From Spirodela intermedia (taxonomy: Eukaryota > Streptophyta > Magnoliopsida > Alismatales > Araceae): a DNA stretch of 64,000 nucleotides. The position numbers were made by a program, and so were the translations under genes. How positions within the stretch are numbered: the first letter of the stretch is position 1; each line of letters opens with the position of its first letter. A model generated the notes under the pieces. That model ran no database searches, was not told the DNA's origin, and saw only the letters and a list, made by a program, of their open reading frames with translations. Shown here in pieces: positions 51,391-62,999 of this stretch. The DNA lies in NCBI GenBank assembly GCA_902729315.2, contig LR746273.1, forward strand, positions 3,387,001 to 3,451,000, read 5' to 3'.

Positions 51391-53499
51391 CTAACCGTTG
51401 GATCCAATCCTCTTTGCCCTGGCAATGCCAACCCATTTCCTAAAGGCTCTAACATGCTCAAGCCTCTTACTCTGGGCATCAGTTCTTGCATTAGACATAT
51501 TCAGATTCCTGTAGAGGTTCTTATGCAACTTCAGAAACTCTCTCCTAAATCTCCACTTATCAACATACATGTGAGACTCCTCCATATATCTAGCAATCTC
51601 CATGGCTCTCTCAAAGTAACCACCTCTGATAAAGTTCCACAGCAAGCACTCAAATAGATCTCTGTCAGGTGATAAAACGCCGACTTCCAACCACCTCTTG
51701 ATCTCTCCCCAGATTATCGTGATCTCCCGATACATCTCCAGTGATGAGTACCCATTCACCAGGTGACCGAAGGTCTGGACAGTGGGCTCAACCTTCCTTT
51801 CTTGCATTTTTCTGAAAGTCTTTATCGCATCCTCCATCATTCCGGCCTTGCAGAAGAATAAAATAGAGAAATTAAACTCATAGATCAGATGAGTTGCTGT
51901 GCCTTCTTCTTCTTCCATGGATTGCTTTTCCAAGAGCTTGGCCAAGGCTGAGCTAGTGACCAGTGCAGCACACTTTGCATCGACTGAGGGAAACAAGATT
52001 ATAGCTTCTTCGTCGGGCAAATTTATCAGGCCTCTTTCCCTCATTTGTCTCATCAGGACTCTGGCTTCATCAGGCATATTTTTTTTACAGTAGGCCATCA
52101 AAAGTGAGGCATATGTGATCTCTGGGAAGGAAACTCCAGCTGATTCCATGTCATCCAGGATATCATGAGCAGTCTCTAACCAGCCCAATTCAACAAAAGA
52201 AACCACGACCTCTGAGCCCAAACTGAAGTCCGATGAAGTGCCCACAGTCTTGTGTATGCCGATCAACACCTTGGAGAGCTCTCCCACCTTCCTCTGTCTG
52301 ACATAGCCATTGATGAGCTTTGCAATTGCCCTGTCACTCGGGAAAAGCTTACCATCTTTAAGAATGATGAGACCCGACCGATTCTCTGGCTTGAAAGCAA
52401 GATCCTGTGGCAAGGACGCGGGCTTGATCAGGAGCTTGGATCCGGTCTTCAAATTGTCTGATCCAACCCGAAGAAGAAAGCAAGTTTCTGGAAGCACATT
52501 CTGCCTTGGGGGCGAGCTGGATCGCTGGTATAAACCCAGGATGAGCTCTGCCGCAGCCTCCAAGTCATTGAATTTGAAGTGCAGGCTCAACAGGGAATCG
52601 TAGAAGTGAAGATAGTGGTGGTTGAGAAGAGGTGAGGATGCGGAATCAACGTGAGGCTTCAGCTTCTTCAGATCTTCCCTGAGCCCATTCATCTCGCACA
52701 CCCGAGCGATGGCGATAATGGAGCCAACGTCTGCTTCCACGCCCGTCTCTGGCATTATCTCGAGCATCTGGTGGGCCTTCAGCGGCGACCCGAATTGGAC
52801 GCAGGAGTGGAGGACAAGGTTGAAGAGGGCGGCGCTGGGCTTCGTCAGCTTTCGCCGCTTGGAGCTCGCGGGATGGCAGAGGAAGACTCCGCAAAGATCG
52901 ATCAGCACGTCGGCGGCGGCGTAGGAGCCCACCGGAGTCCTCACCAGGTGGGAGAAGGCGGCGCTCCAGAGAGGAGGAGGTGGGAGCCTGTTGGTCTCCA
53001 ACATGAGCCTGAGCACCGCCGCGGAGGGCACCGACATCTGCGCGCGGGCCAGGGAAAGGGCTAGCCTCGAGAGGGAATCGTAGTGGAGGAGATCCGGCCG
53101 GCGGAGGGAGAGGGCGGAAGCGAGCTGGTAGGCGCGGCGGAGGCGGCGGGGCTCCGGCGAGTAGGAGGTGGCGGCGATGAGACCGCCGAGGAGAGCGCGA
53201 GGGGGAAGGAGGCTGCAGGAGGCGCGGAGGCGGTCGAAGGCCTCCCAGGCGGCGTCGATCCGCCGGGCTCCGACAGCGAGGTCTAGGTCGCGCAGAAGGG
53301 CCTTCGTGTCGCAGGCGGCGGGGGAGCTTCTTCTTCTTCTTCTTCCTCCGCCGCCACAGAGGAGCTCCTGGAGGGCGGTGCTGCGGGAGAGGTGGCGGAG
53401 GCACGCGAAGGATCCGTGCGGCAGCGGTGGCGTAGCCGCTGGCCCCCTGGGGGGCCGCAGGAAGAAGGTCCACGTAGTGGCGGTGGGCGTGGCCCTCAT
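51391..53499 (-). CDS. P-class pentatricopeptide repeat protein, At4g17616-like, 702 aa
   Basis: One uninterrupted frame of 703 codons, intronless like most PPR genes. PPR proteins bind organellar RNA through 35-residue helical repeats. The Arg/Ser-rich N-terminus with few acidic residues suits an organelle transit peptide. The sequence follows Arabidopsis At4g17616 closely: AYQLASALSLRRPDLL, LALSLARAQM, ALFNLVLHSCVQFGSPLKAHQMLEIM, LGWLETAHDILDDMESAG, KTFRKMQERKVEPTVQTFGHLVNGYSSLEMYREITIIWGEIKR, FIRGGYFERAMEIARYMEE and the ending KRLEHVRAFRKWVGIARAKR. Degenerate PPR units are visible at about 225-260, 435-475 and 545-640; no E or DYW editing domain is present. The assignment is from remembered similarity. 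GC is extreme in the first 250 codons and declines toward the 3' end. Confidence 0.93.
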   Translation of the reverse strand: MRATPTATTWTFFLRPPRGPAATPPLPHGSFACLRHLSRSTALQELLCGGGGRRRRRSSPAACDTKALLRDLDLAVGARRIDAAWEAFDRLRASCSLLPPRALLGGLIAATSYSPEPRRLRRAYQLASALSLRRPDLLHYDSLSRLALSLARAQMSVPSAAVLRLMLETNRLPPPPLWSAAFSHLVRTPVGSYAAADVLIDLCGVFLCHPASSKRRKLTKPSAALFNLVLHSCVQFGSPLKAHQMLEIMPETGVEADVGSIIAIARVCEMNGLREDLKKLKPHVDSASSPLLNHHYLHFYDSLLSLHFKFNDLEAAAELILGLYQRSSSPPRQNVLPETCFLLRVGSDNLKTGSKLLIKPASLPQDLAFKPENRSGLIILKDGKLFPSDRAIAKLINGYVRQRKVGELSKVLIGIHKTVGTSSDFSLGSEVVVSFVELGWLETAHDILDDMESAGVSFPEITYASLLMAYCKKNMPDEARVLMRQMRERGLINLPDEEAIILFPSVDAKCAALVTSSALAKLLEKQSMEEEEGTATHLIYEFNFSILFFCKAGMMEDAIKTFRKMQERKVEPTVQTFGHLVNGYSSLEMYREITIIWGEIKRWLEVGVLSPDRDLFECLLWNFIRGGYFERAMEIARYMEESHMYVDKWRFRREFLKLHKNLYRNLNMSNARTDAQSKRLEHVRAFRKWVGIARAKRIGSNG

Positions 53500-54960
53500 A
53501 GCAGAGGGAGCGGTCTGTCGTTGAGGTAATCGAAAGAATTTGAAAGGGCAGTATGCCGGAATAATTAGAAGTGGTAGTAGTGTAACCGGAATAATTCTCA
53601 GGTATAATTTAATATATATATACTGAAATTTTCTTGAAATTGGCTCGAAAAATGCTCAAATACTCAAAATAAAATATTGAGATGATAAGTCAAACATTGT
53701 AATAGATGTCCCACATTTGACAGGAATAAATTGAGTCAATACTATTCATTTATTTATTTCATTACATCTCAACTAATCAATGGTGATTTGAATATTTATT
53801 GAATAATGATTTTGAAATATTAGAAGTCACGAAAGTATTCATGTTGAATGATTATATGAAAACTCAATGAATTTACTAAAGTGAATATTTTATTTGAAGT
53901 GATTTGAATTTGAATTTAAGTGAAAATCATCACTCTAGTTTGAGATTTATCTACGAATGCTTTTTAATGATAACATATCCTTATCAGCTATGGAAGAATT
54001 GATAAATTCATATGTAAAAGTTAAGAACTTAAGGATTATGTTATTTGTTTAAGTATAAAAGATATTTAATCCTAAAAGGACGAGTTATATTTTTTTTAAA
54101 ATTTCTAACTAATTTTAGGATTTTAACATTGAAGAATAATAGAAAGTAATTGATTTAAAGCTCACTAAAAATGTTAGAATTTCAAAAGTTTCTTAATTCT
54201 TAATTAGTTCAGAAACGATTTTACACAGTTTTTCTATGCAATTTTGAGTTTAATTGCAAAGCTTACTACGTTCACAAGAAGATCAGCAAGTTGAGGAGCA
54301 CTTGTTGACTTGAGATCAATTCTCTTCATTCAGATTTTAACAACATCATCTTTAGCCTTCAGATATCTTCAATTATAAAGAAGTAAAACTTAACTGTAAT
54401 CCAGTCTCCTCTCCATCAAATTCAAATTGTGATTCTATTCTTCATCAATATTAACAAAATATGTTGACTGAAATATTCTCTTTTTCTGCTTTGAACTTGG
54501 TTTGATCATTAGACCTAGGGTGCTGCTGCATTTAATTATCATTTGGACTACCTATAGCCATAAATATAGCTGGAGTTTTAGTGGAAAACTCTAATGGAGA
54601 TGAACTATTATGATTAGCAGGTGTACACTAATAAAATTCTTGACTGGAAGAAGAGATCAAGAAAGATTATGATGATCGATCTATACTCAAAATTAGAGTG
54701 TTGATGAGAAGGGTTAATGATGTAAGATGAATATGACTGACACGGGTGGAATGGGTAGGGAACATAACAGGTAAATAACAAGCCACGAAATTTGCACACG
54801 ATTGGACCCGAACCTTTGAAAGCCGACTATGATGATGTGAGAAGACTATTCTGTTCCTTGATCGAGAGTGGGAGGACTGTCTTAGGTCATCATGATTAAA
54901 TAAATCTCTACGTTTCAAAATCTTAGTCGCCCTCTAAACAAGGAAATCGCAGCCCACTCG
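53500..54960. other. AT-rich intergenic DNA upstream of the PPR gene
   Basis: Must include the PPR promoter just above 53499. The remainder is AT-rich and without recognisable genes or transposon ends. Confidence 0.5.
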
Positions 54961-55147
54961 GCTGGTCTCAAGTCTGCACGGCTGAATCCGATGGCGGTGG
55001 AAACACGTATGAGGAAAGATGGAATGAAATCAAAACACACGATCACCAGAGAGAGTTGAGAGGGGACCTTCGGTGTTTGCATGCCGCAATGATGTTGTCG
55101 AGGTTAGAGCAGAGGAGGATGAGCCCGTCGTGGATCCAACTACGTGG

Positions 55148-55967
55148 TTAGTTGGCGGGGGGGGGGGGGATCAAGGGGGAAAGCCGCCCCCTTGCAGGGT
55201 TTGGGGCAGCACCCCAAAACCTAAATCCAATGTTGGACGGAGCAGGGTGTGCAGGGTGTGCGTGGTCAATGTGTAGGGCGGAAGGCTGGTGTGCAGGGCG
55301 AGTCGCCGTGGTGTGTCCACCAGCCGCGGGATGCACAAGCGCTTGGGCAGGATGCACGGGACGCGTGAGCGCCCCCAGGAGGCTCGTACGCGGCACGCTG
55401 CTGGCACTCCAAGGGACACTGATTGGCACGTCGTCGAGCACGTGAGCGCTAATAGAGAGACCTGCTGGCGATGAGAAAGAGGGTTGACCATAGGGTTGGG
55501 GGGGGGGCTCGTGCAACGGCGACGGCTACAGGTAGTGGCAGTCACACGAATCCCTTAGGGCACGATCTCTCGTACAAGAAAATTCTTATAAAGATCAAAA
55601 CTACTGTTCAATAGAAACCTTAGGCCTATTTATAGGCCTTGAGAGGAGAGAGAGGATTACAACTTAAAGTAAATGAAAGGAAATTAAATATGGGTAAATC
55701 CTAATAGTAATAGAAGTTCGGATCCAGAGCTCGAGTTTGCCGGCGGCGACATGGAGTGGCCTTGATAGTTTGCAGAGTCTCTGGAGGAGGTGACATAGAG
55801 TCCAATGACTTTGTGGTCACTGATGGTGGGGCTAGGGTCCATGCCCCACTATTTAAATCTTAAGATTAGATTAACTCTAAATGAAGAGATACATGTGTTT
55901 ATATAGGTGAGAGAAGAGAGAGAGGTAATGGGTCCAAGTGGGCCACATAGAAGAGGATGCCCAAACA
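55148..55967 (-). repeat. Copia LTR and adjoining GC-rich leader-like sequence
   Basis: Read leftward, a polypurine tract (55980-55968) following the copia RNase H frame is joined to TGTTTGGGCATCC at 55967, the expected start of the 3' LTR. A TATA box (TATATAAA) lies at 55905-55898. A second TATA-like box lies in a near-perfect inverted repeat with arms AGGCCTA/TAGGCCT at 55622-55639. The lower boundary is uncertain. The region has two runs of G (55157-55167 and about 55498-55507), and its long GC-rich frames look like artefacts. Confidence 0.55.
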
Positions 55968-56697
55968 CTCTCCCTCAAGTTAGAGTATATAAGTCAAACA
56001 TACATAGATTAATATATATAGCATCATAGGACATCCTTGTAAGGCTCTTGGTGAAGATGTCTACTAGCTAATTAGATGAAGTGACATATGGTGTGAAGAT
56101 AACCTCTATTAAAACCCAAATGTAGTAATAATCAATCTCGATGTGCTTGGTTCGTTCGTGGAATATGAGGTTTCTAACTATGAAGATTGATGCTTGATTG
56201 TCACAGTATATAAGCATAGGTATCTAAGGAGTGACACCTAGACTCTTTAGAAGAGAGCAAAGCCATATCATCTCACATGTTGTCTCAGTCATAGCATGAT
56301 ATCTGGCTTCTACATTGAAATAAGATATCACCTTTTACTTTTGAGAGTGCAAAGTGACTAGGTTACCAGCAACATACGTGTAGTAGTCAATTGTTGACTT
56401 TCAATCTCCTTTGTCACCAGCATACCTAGCATCTAAGTAGGTTTTAACACATAGGTGACCATGATATTTGTAGATGAGTCCCTTCCTTGAAGCTCATTTG
56501 AGATAGGCTAAGGCATATAGTGCTCCCTCTCAATAGACTTGATGAGGCTCCTATATAAAATGACTGAGAACACTAATTGTATACATGATGTTAGAATGAG
56601 TAATAGTGAGATATATTAATTTCTCTAATAATCGTCAATAGTAATTAGCATCCTCTATTAAAGGTGAAGTAATATCAAGGAGCTTCGGATGCACCTT

Positions 56698-58332
56698 TGA
56701 TAAGTCTTCATTATCATGAGTTAATAATTAGTAAATAATATAGTTTTAGCCTTAAATCATGATAAATAAACTTATATTTGTGTTAAAATGTGAAAAATGG
56801 TTTTCAATTGATTAACATAAATTTTTGGGTAATTATGTGATTTTATACAAATTTATATAATTTTTATAGTCTTACTTTTGAGATAAATGAAGAAAAAGAA
56901 ATAAAAATAAAAATATAACAAAATGGGGGGGACCTGCCAGCCAGCCAGGCCCACAAGTGGGTCGGAAGTATAGTCGGAAAGTAGCCACGAACAGGGGCTT
57001 GAGCAGCTTGGACTAATAGGGGCACGTGTGCGCCACTCCCCTTCCACGTCACCGGTGGCCAGCCGGTTGTGGGGCAAGGAGTGGTCGTACACGCGTGAGA
57101 AAGGGACTTGATTGGAAATGTAATATTACTATATATTCGCTAGAAACTTCGGCGCACAAGCGATGTGGGACTAAACCTGCATCATACCTACCCTAGAAAG
57201 GGCAAGCAACTGGCAGGGTTCGAATCCCCCTGAGCCAAACCTCATATTTTTTATCTGATTATCATGACTTTCTTGCAGATCACTGGTGAAGGATTAAACA
57301 ACCAGAATCATTGGATCATCGGCGAAAATCTTGTCAATGTGATTTGCAGAGCATTTTTCCTAAAATTGCCGAATAATTTACGATAAAAGGATCACGAATC
57401 CATCGAGTAAAGCATCTCCAATTGATCGACGAACAAGTTGTCGTCGAAAAGAGGACGATCCGTCGGGAGACAAGTCGCCACGTCATGAAAGCATATCGAA
57501 TGCGACGAAGAGCCTTCTCTTGCTACGCGGACCTGAGGATGAAACTCCCTGACACGTGCCCCACCTCCATCAGCTCCTCTTTGTCAGGTGATAGCCGTCG
57601 GAGAGCCGCAAAGTCGCCGTTTTTCCGCTTCGTCGGGTGACAACCGCTAGAGACGATTCGGTGACCCATTTTATTGATCTCTAGACTTTACAAGGAGATC
57701 TAGAGATTGCCCACGTCATCTTTGTCTAAGGAGAGCCTTCGAGGCCGTGGACACTGCACGACGATCCTCCCGAACGCTTAGGATTCTGATGCATCACTGA
57801 CGCATCACCACTGCGACGTCAGAACTTTATTTTCCTGCTTTCAACTTACTTTCCACTTCATTTAGTGATAATTTGTGTGATTTAAATTTACTAAGATATA
57901 TTTTATTCAATTACGATTCTTCTAGTTTTTACAGATCTTAATTTGATCAATTAAAACATTTGTAATTGCTTATGTAAGAATCATTGGGCGGAACTCTATT
58001 TTCGCCTGATTCACGTTCGCTAGGCACTGACGTCATCCTGACGTCTGCACCCTTATTTCTTTTTTTCGTGAATTTTAAATATATTTCCTTTTCATTTCCT
58101 AGTATAAATTTATGGAAAATAGTATTCTTTGAGAAAAATCCTGAATAATTATCAGATATTATATTACATCTCTGTGATCGACCTAGAAAATTACCATTAT
58201 TTTTGGAAATTTTATTAAATTATAATTGATATATTTATTCAGAAATACTTCTAAATATCCAAAAATTCGTATTTTCTAGTTTTATAAATTTTAAATTTAC
58301 ATGATTTAATATACAATGACTAAGTCATGTCA
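56698..58332 (+). mobile_element. LTR-like element, copy 1 (1635 bp)
   Basis: Begins TGATAAGTCTTC and ends AAGTCATGTCA, with TG...CA ends like an LTR. Flanked by ACCTT (56693-56697) and ACCTC (58333-58337), a 5-bp target duplication with one mismatch, inside copia RT/RNase H. Contains a TATA-like TATATATTCG, TGTGGGACTAAAC and an exact tRNA B-box at 57217-57227. No internal protein domain is recognised, so it may be a solo LTR. Confidence 0.85.
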
Positions 58333-58509
58333 ACCTCCATAAGTGATGACTTTGATTTGTAGTTAAGAAGTCTCATTTCCTAAAGAAGGTCAATAACATA
58401 TTTCCTCTGAGATGAATTTAGCTTGTTCTATTTATAAGTAAACTTTATCTCAAGGAAATAATATGGTGTCCCTAAGTCTCTTATGCCAAAGTATTACTAT
58501 AAGTAGGAT

Positions 58510-61156
58510 GATAAGTGATAAATCTTCATTATCATGAGTTAATAATTAGTAAATAATATAGTTTTAGCCTTAACTCGTGATAAATAGACTTATATTTGTG
58601 TTAAACTGTGAAAAGTGGTTTTCAGTCAATTAATGTGAATTTTTGGGTAATTATGTGATTTTATACGAATTTATATGATTTTTACAATCGTACTTTTGAG
58701 ATAAATGAAGAAAAAGAAATAAAAATAAAAATATTATAAAATAGGGGGACCCGCTAGCCAGCTGGGTCTGCCAGTGGGTCAGAAGCGCAGTCGGGAAGTA
58801 GCCGTGAGCAAGGGCTCGAGTAGCTTGCACCGAAGGGGCACGTGTGCGCCACCCCCCTTCCACGTCACCGGTGGCCAGCTGGCTGTGGGGCAAGGAGTGG
58901 TCGTACACGCGCGAGAAAGGGACTTGCTTAGAGATCTAACATTACTATATATTCACCCGAAAATTCAGCACACAATCGATGTGGGACTAAACCCGCGTCA
59001 CCTTCCCTAGAAAGGGTGGGCAATTGGCGCGGGTTCGAATCCTCCTAGAGCCAAAACTCATATTTTTTATCTTATTATCGCGACTTCCCTGCAGATCGCC
59101 GGTGAAGGATTAAGCAACCAGAATCGCTTGATCATCGGCGAAAATCTCGTCAACGCGATTCGCGGAGCATTGCTACTAAAATTGCTGAACGATTCGCGAT
59201 AAAAGGATCACGAATCTATCGAGTGAAGCATCTCCGATTGATCGACGAACAAGCCGTCATTGGGAAGAGGACGATCCGCCGGGAGACGAGTTACCGCCTC
59301 CTGAGAGCGTACCACATACGATGAAGAGCCTCCTCTTGCTGCGCGGACCTGAGGATGAAGCTCCCTGACATGCGCCCCACCTCCATCCAACTCCTCTCTG
59401 TCAGGTGACAGCCACTGGAGAGTCGCAAGTCGCCGTTTTTCCGCTCCACCGGGTGACAGCCGCCAGAGACGATTTGATGACCCATTTCATTGATCTCTAG
59501 ACTTCGCAAGGAGATCTAGAGATTGTCCACATTGTCTTTGTCCAAACAGAGCCTTTGAGGCTGTGGACACCGCACAACGATCCTCCCAAACGCTCAGAAT
59601 TCTGGTGCATCGCCGACGCATCGCCGCCGCGACGCCGAAACTCTATTTTTCTATTTTCAACTTAATTTTTGCTTCATTTAGTGATAGTTTGTTGATTTTA
59701 AATTTACCAAGATATACTTTATTCCATTACGATTCTTCCGACTTTTACAGTTCTTAATTTGATCAATTAAATCGTTTGTAATCGCTTACATAAGAATTGC
59801 TAGGTGGAACTCTGTTTCCACCCGATTCGCGTTTGTCGGGCGCGACGTCATCTTGATGTCTACACCTTTATTTCCCTTTTTCATAAATTTTAAATATATT
59901 TTATTTTCATTTCCTAGTATACAATTCATAGAAAATAGTATTCTTGGAGGAAAATTTTGAATAATTACTAGATATTATATTACATTTCTGTGATCGACCT
60001 GGAAAATTATCGCTATTTTTGAAGTTCTATTGAATTATAATTGATATATTTATTCAGAAATACTTCTAAATATCTGAAAAATCATATTTTCTAGTTTTAT
60101 AAATTTTAGATTTACGTGATTTAATATACAACGACTAAGTCACGTCAATAAGTCTTCATTATCATGAGTTAATAATTAACAAATAATATATTTTTAGTCT
60201 TAACTCATAATAAATAGACTTATATTTATGTTAAAGTGTGAAAAGTAGTTTTCAATTGATTAACATGAATTTTTGGCTAATTATGTAATTTTTTATGAAT
60301 TTATATAATTTTTATAATTCTATTTTTGAGATAAATGAAGAAAAAGAAATTAAATAAAAATATAGCAAAAGAAGGAGACTTGTCAGCTAGCCAAACCTAC
60401 AAGCGAGTCGGAAGCGTAGTCAGGGGGAGCTGCAAGCAAGGGCTTGAGTGGCTAAAAAGGATGGGGGCATGTGTGTACCACTCCCTTTTCATGTCACCGG
60501 TGGCCAGTTGATTGTGGGACAAGGAGTGGTCATACATGTAGGAGAAGGGGACTCATTGCTTGCAAATGTGATATTACTATTATTTCCAAATGCTCAAGAT
60601 TTTGGTGCATCGTCGACACATTTTCACCACAATGTCGGAACTCTGTGTTCTTACTTTCAACTTAATTTTTGCTTCATTTAGTGATAATTTGTGTGATTTA
60701 AATTTACCAAGTTATACTTCATTTAATTACGATTCTTCTGGCTTTTACAAATCTTAATTTGATCAATTAAATCATCTGTAATCACTTACGTAAGAATTAC
60801 TGAGCGGAACTTTTGTTTTCGTCTGATTCGCATTCGTCGGGCACTGATGTCATTCTGACGTCCACACCCTTATTTCTCTTTTTTACGAATTTTAAATATA
60901 TTTTATTTTTATTTTTATTTTTTAGTATAAAATTCATAAAAAATCGTATTCTTTAAAAAGAATTCTAAAAAATTTCCTGATATTATATTACATCCCTCTA
61001 ATCGACTTGGAAAATTACCACTATTTTTGAAAGTTTTATTGAATTATAATTGATATATTTGTTTAAAAATACTTTTAAATATCTGAAAATTAGTATTTTC
61101 TAATTTTATAAATTTTAAATTTGTGTGATTTACTATACATTGATTAAGTCATGTCA
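58510..61156 (+). mobile_element. LTR-like element, copy 3, split by copy 2
   Basis: Its first seven bases TGATAAG are at 58510-58516; it resumes at 60153 after the copy 2 insertion and ends TCATGTCA at 61156. Host flanks are TAGGA (58505-58509) and TAGGC (61157-61161), a 5-bp target duplication with one mismatch, in copia RT. Compared with copies 1 and 2 it lacks about 650 bases near 60580, including the B-box and most of the conserved reading frame. Confidence 0.85.
58517..60147 (+). mobile_element. LTR-like element, copy 2 (1631 bp), nested in copy 3
   Basis: Starts TGATAAATCTTC and ends AAGTCACGTCA. It is flanked by an exact 5-bp duplication ATAAG (58512-58516 and 60148-60152) that is itself bases 3-7 of copy 3. 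Same orientation and layout as copy 1, with the B-box at 59032-59042. Small deletions break the conserved antisense frame. Confidence 0.92.
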
Positions 61157-62055
61157 TAGGCTTTGGTGGCAAAGATGCCTACCTTATCACTCTCTATCAC
61201 AAGAATGTCATCAACATATATGGCTAGAATAACCATACGTCTAAGAGTGGTCTTCATTAGGACAGTAGGGTCAGCAATACATAGAGTGAAGTCAAAAGTA
61301 GTAAGAAGGCTATTAAATTTCACAAATTAAGCTCAAAAATTCTACTTGAGTATGTAGATATGATGCTGAAGCAAACAAACTTAGGAAGCCTCTTCTTGAA
61401 CAACATTTCCTAGAGGTTGCTCTATGAAAACTTGCTTATCCAAGTCACCATAGAGAAAAATATTAGACATGTTCAACTAGTGAAGTAATCAATCACGATG
61501 CATCATCAAGGAAGAAGAATGTCTCAGTGTAATCAATGTAATAAACTTGAGTGAGCCACATGTAACCAAGTGAGCTTTGTGATCAACAATGGAGCCATCT
61601 AAATTGTACTTTAGTGTGAACACCCACATACATGTCAAAATGTTGGCATTAGTTGGATGAGAGACAAACTTCCACATGCCCTGAGAAATCAATGCTCCAA
61701 TCTCCAAATCTGTAGTTGCTTTCCAAGTAGAGGCCTGAAATGCTTCAATATGTGATTGTGGAATTAACTTAGAGGCCATAGAGAGGATAAAGGTACGAAA
61801 GGTAGGATGAAGGTGATCATAAGAAATAAAGTGGAATATAAGATGTTGAATGTAACAGCATGTACTTTTACACAACATAATGGGAAGATGAAGATCACCT
61901 ATAGACAATGCAAGAAAATCATCTAGTGGAGTAGTGGTGTCAGGCGAGGTGGGTGAAGATAGAGCTGCACTTGGAGTGGATACATCGGTAGAGGATGTGG
62001 GCTGTGAAAGTGCCGACGAACAAGGGAGAGATAAAGAAAGAATAGAAGGAGCAGG

Positions 62056-62999
62056 TGATAAGTCTTCATTATCATGAGTTAATAATTAGTAAATAATATA
62101 GTTTTAGCCTTAACTCATGATAAATAGACTTATATTTGTGTTAAAGTGTGAAAAGTGGTTTCAGTTGATTAATGTGAATTTTTAGGTAATTATGTGATTT
62201 TACATGAATTTATATGATTTTTACAGTCTTGCTTTTGAGATAAATGAAGAAAAATAAATAAAAATAAGACAAAATGAGAGGGGACCCGCCGGCCAGCCAG
62301 GCCCGCAAGCGGATCGGAAGCTCAGTCGGGGAGTAGCCGCGAGTAGGGGCTCAGGCGGCTTGGACCAATAGGGGCACGTGTGCGCCACTCCCCTTCCACG
62401 TCACCGGTGGCCAGCCGACTGTGGGGCAATGAGTGGTTGTACACGTGAGAGAAGGAACTTTGCTTAAAAATATAACATTACTATATATTCGCCCGAAACA
62501 TTGGCGCACAACTGATGTGGGACTAAACCCGCATCACACTTCCTCAGAAGGGGCGGACAACCGGCGCGGGTTCGAATCCTCCCAGAGTCAAAAGTCATAT
62601 ATTTTTATCTGATTATCACGACTTTCCTGCAGATCGCCGATGAAGGATTAAGCAACGAGAATCGCTAGATCATCGGCGAAAATCTCGTCAACGCGATTCG
62701 CGGAGCATTGCTACTAAAATTGCTGAACGATTCACAATAAAAGGATCACGAATCCATCGGGTAAATCATCTCCAATTGATCGATGAACAAGCTGTCGTCG
62801 GGAAGAGGACGATCCGCCGGGAGACGAGTCGTCACCTCTTGAGAGCGTACCAGATGTGATGAAGAGCCTCCTCTTGCTGCGCGGACCTGAGGATGAAGCT
62901 CCTTGACACGTGCCCCACCTCCATCCAGCTCCTCTCCATCAGGTGACAACCGCCAGAGAGCCGCAAAGTCACCATTTTTCCGCTCCGCCGGGTGACAGC
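62056..62999 (+). mobile_element. LTR-like element, copy 4 (left part)
   Basis: Begins TGATAAGTCTTC after GCAGG in the copia linker region and runs in step with copies 1 and 2 up to GGTGACAGC at 62999, where copy 5 interrupts it. B-box at 62569-62579. Its right part lies beyond the window. Confidence 0.85.

Larger units (their letters stand above)
55968..62055 (-). mobile_element. Decayed Ty1/copia retrotransposon interrupted by LTR-like insertions
   Basis: Minus-strand copia pol survives in three blocks. At 62055-61157 are the integrase-RT linker, FISYDHLHPTFRTF, WKFVSHP, CMWVFTLKYNLDGSIVDHKAHLV and an intact YVDD box near 61220-61200. At 58509-58333 are FGIRDLG, YYFLEIKF and SQRKYVIDLL. 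At 56697-55980 are LLEKLIYLTITHSN, the RNase H part with SYFNVEARYHAMTETTCEMIWL, IYCDNQASI and FHERTKHIEIDYYYI, and DIFTKSL. The blocks join in register when the insertions are removed. Many stops make it non-functional. The N-terminal gag-integrase part would lie beyond the inverted insertion to the right. Confidence 0.88.

Noticed and set aside
52646-53473. 275-codon frame rich in Pro and Arg
   Set aside because: It overlaps the conserved PPR frame in another phase and reflects extreme GC content; no domain is present.
55148-55516. Pro/His-rich 122-codon minus-strand frame
   Set aside because: It lies in GC-rich LTR or leader sequence with long G runs; low complexity and no domain.
57217-57227. 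Independent tRNA genes at the GGTTCGAATCC sites
   Set aside because: No acceptor stem, anticodon arm or A-box could be made around them; they are part of the repeated element.
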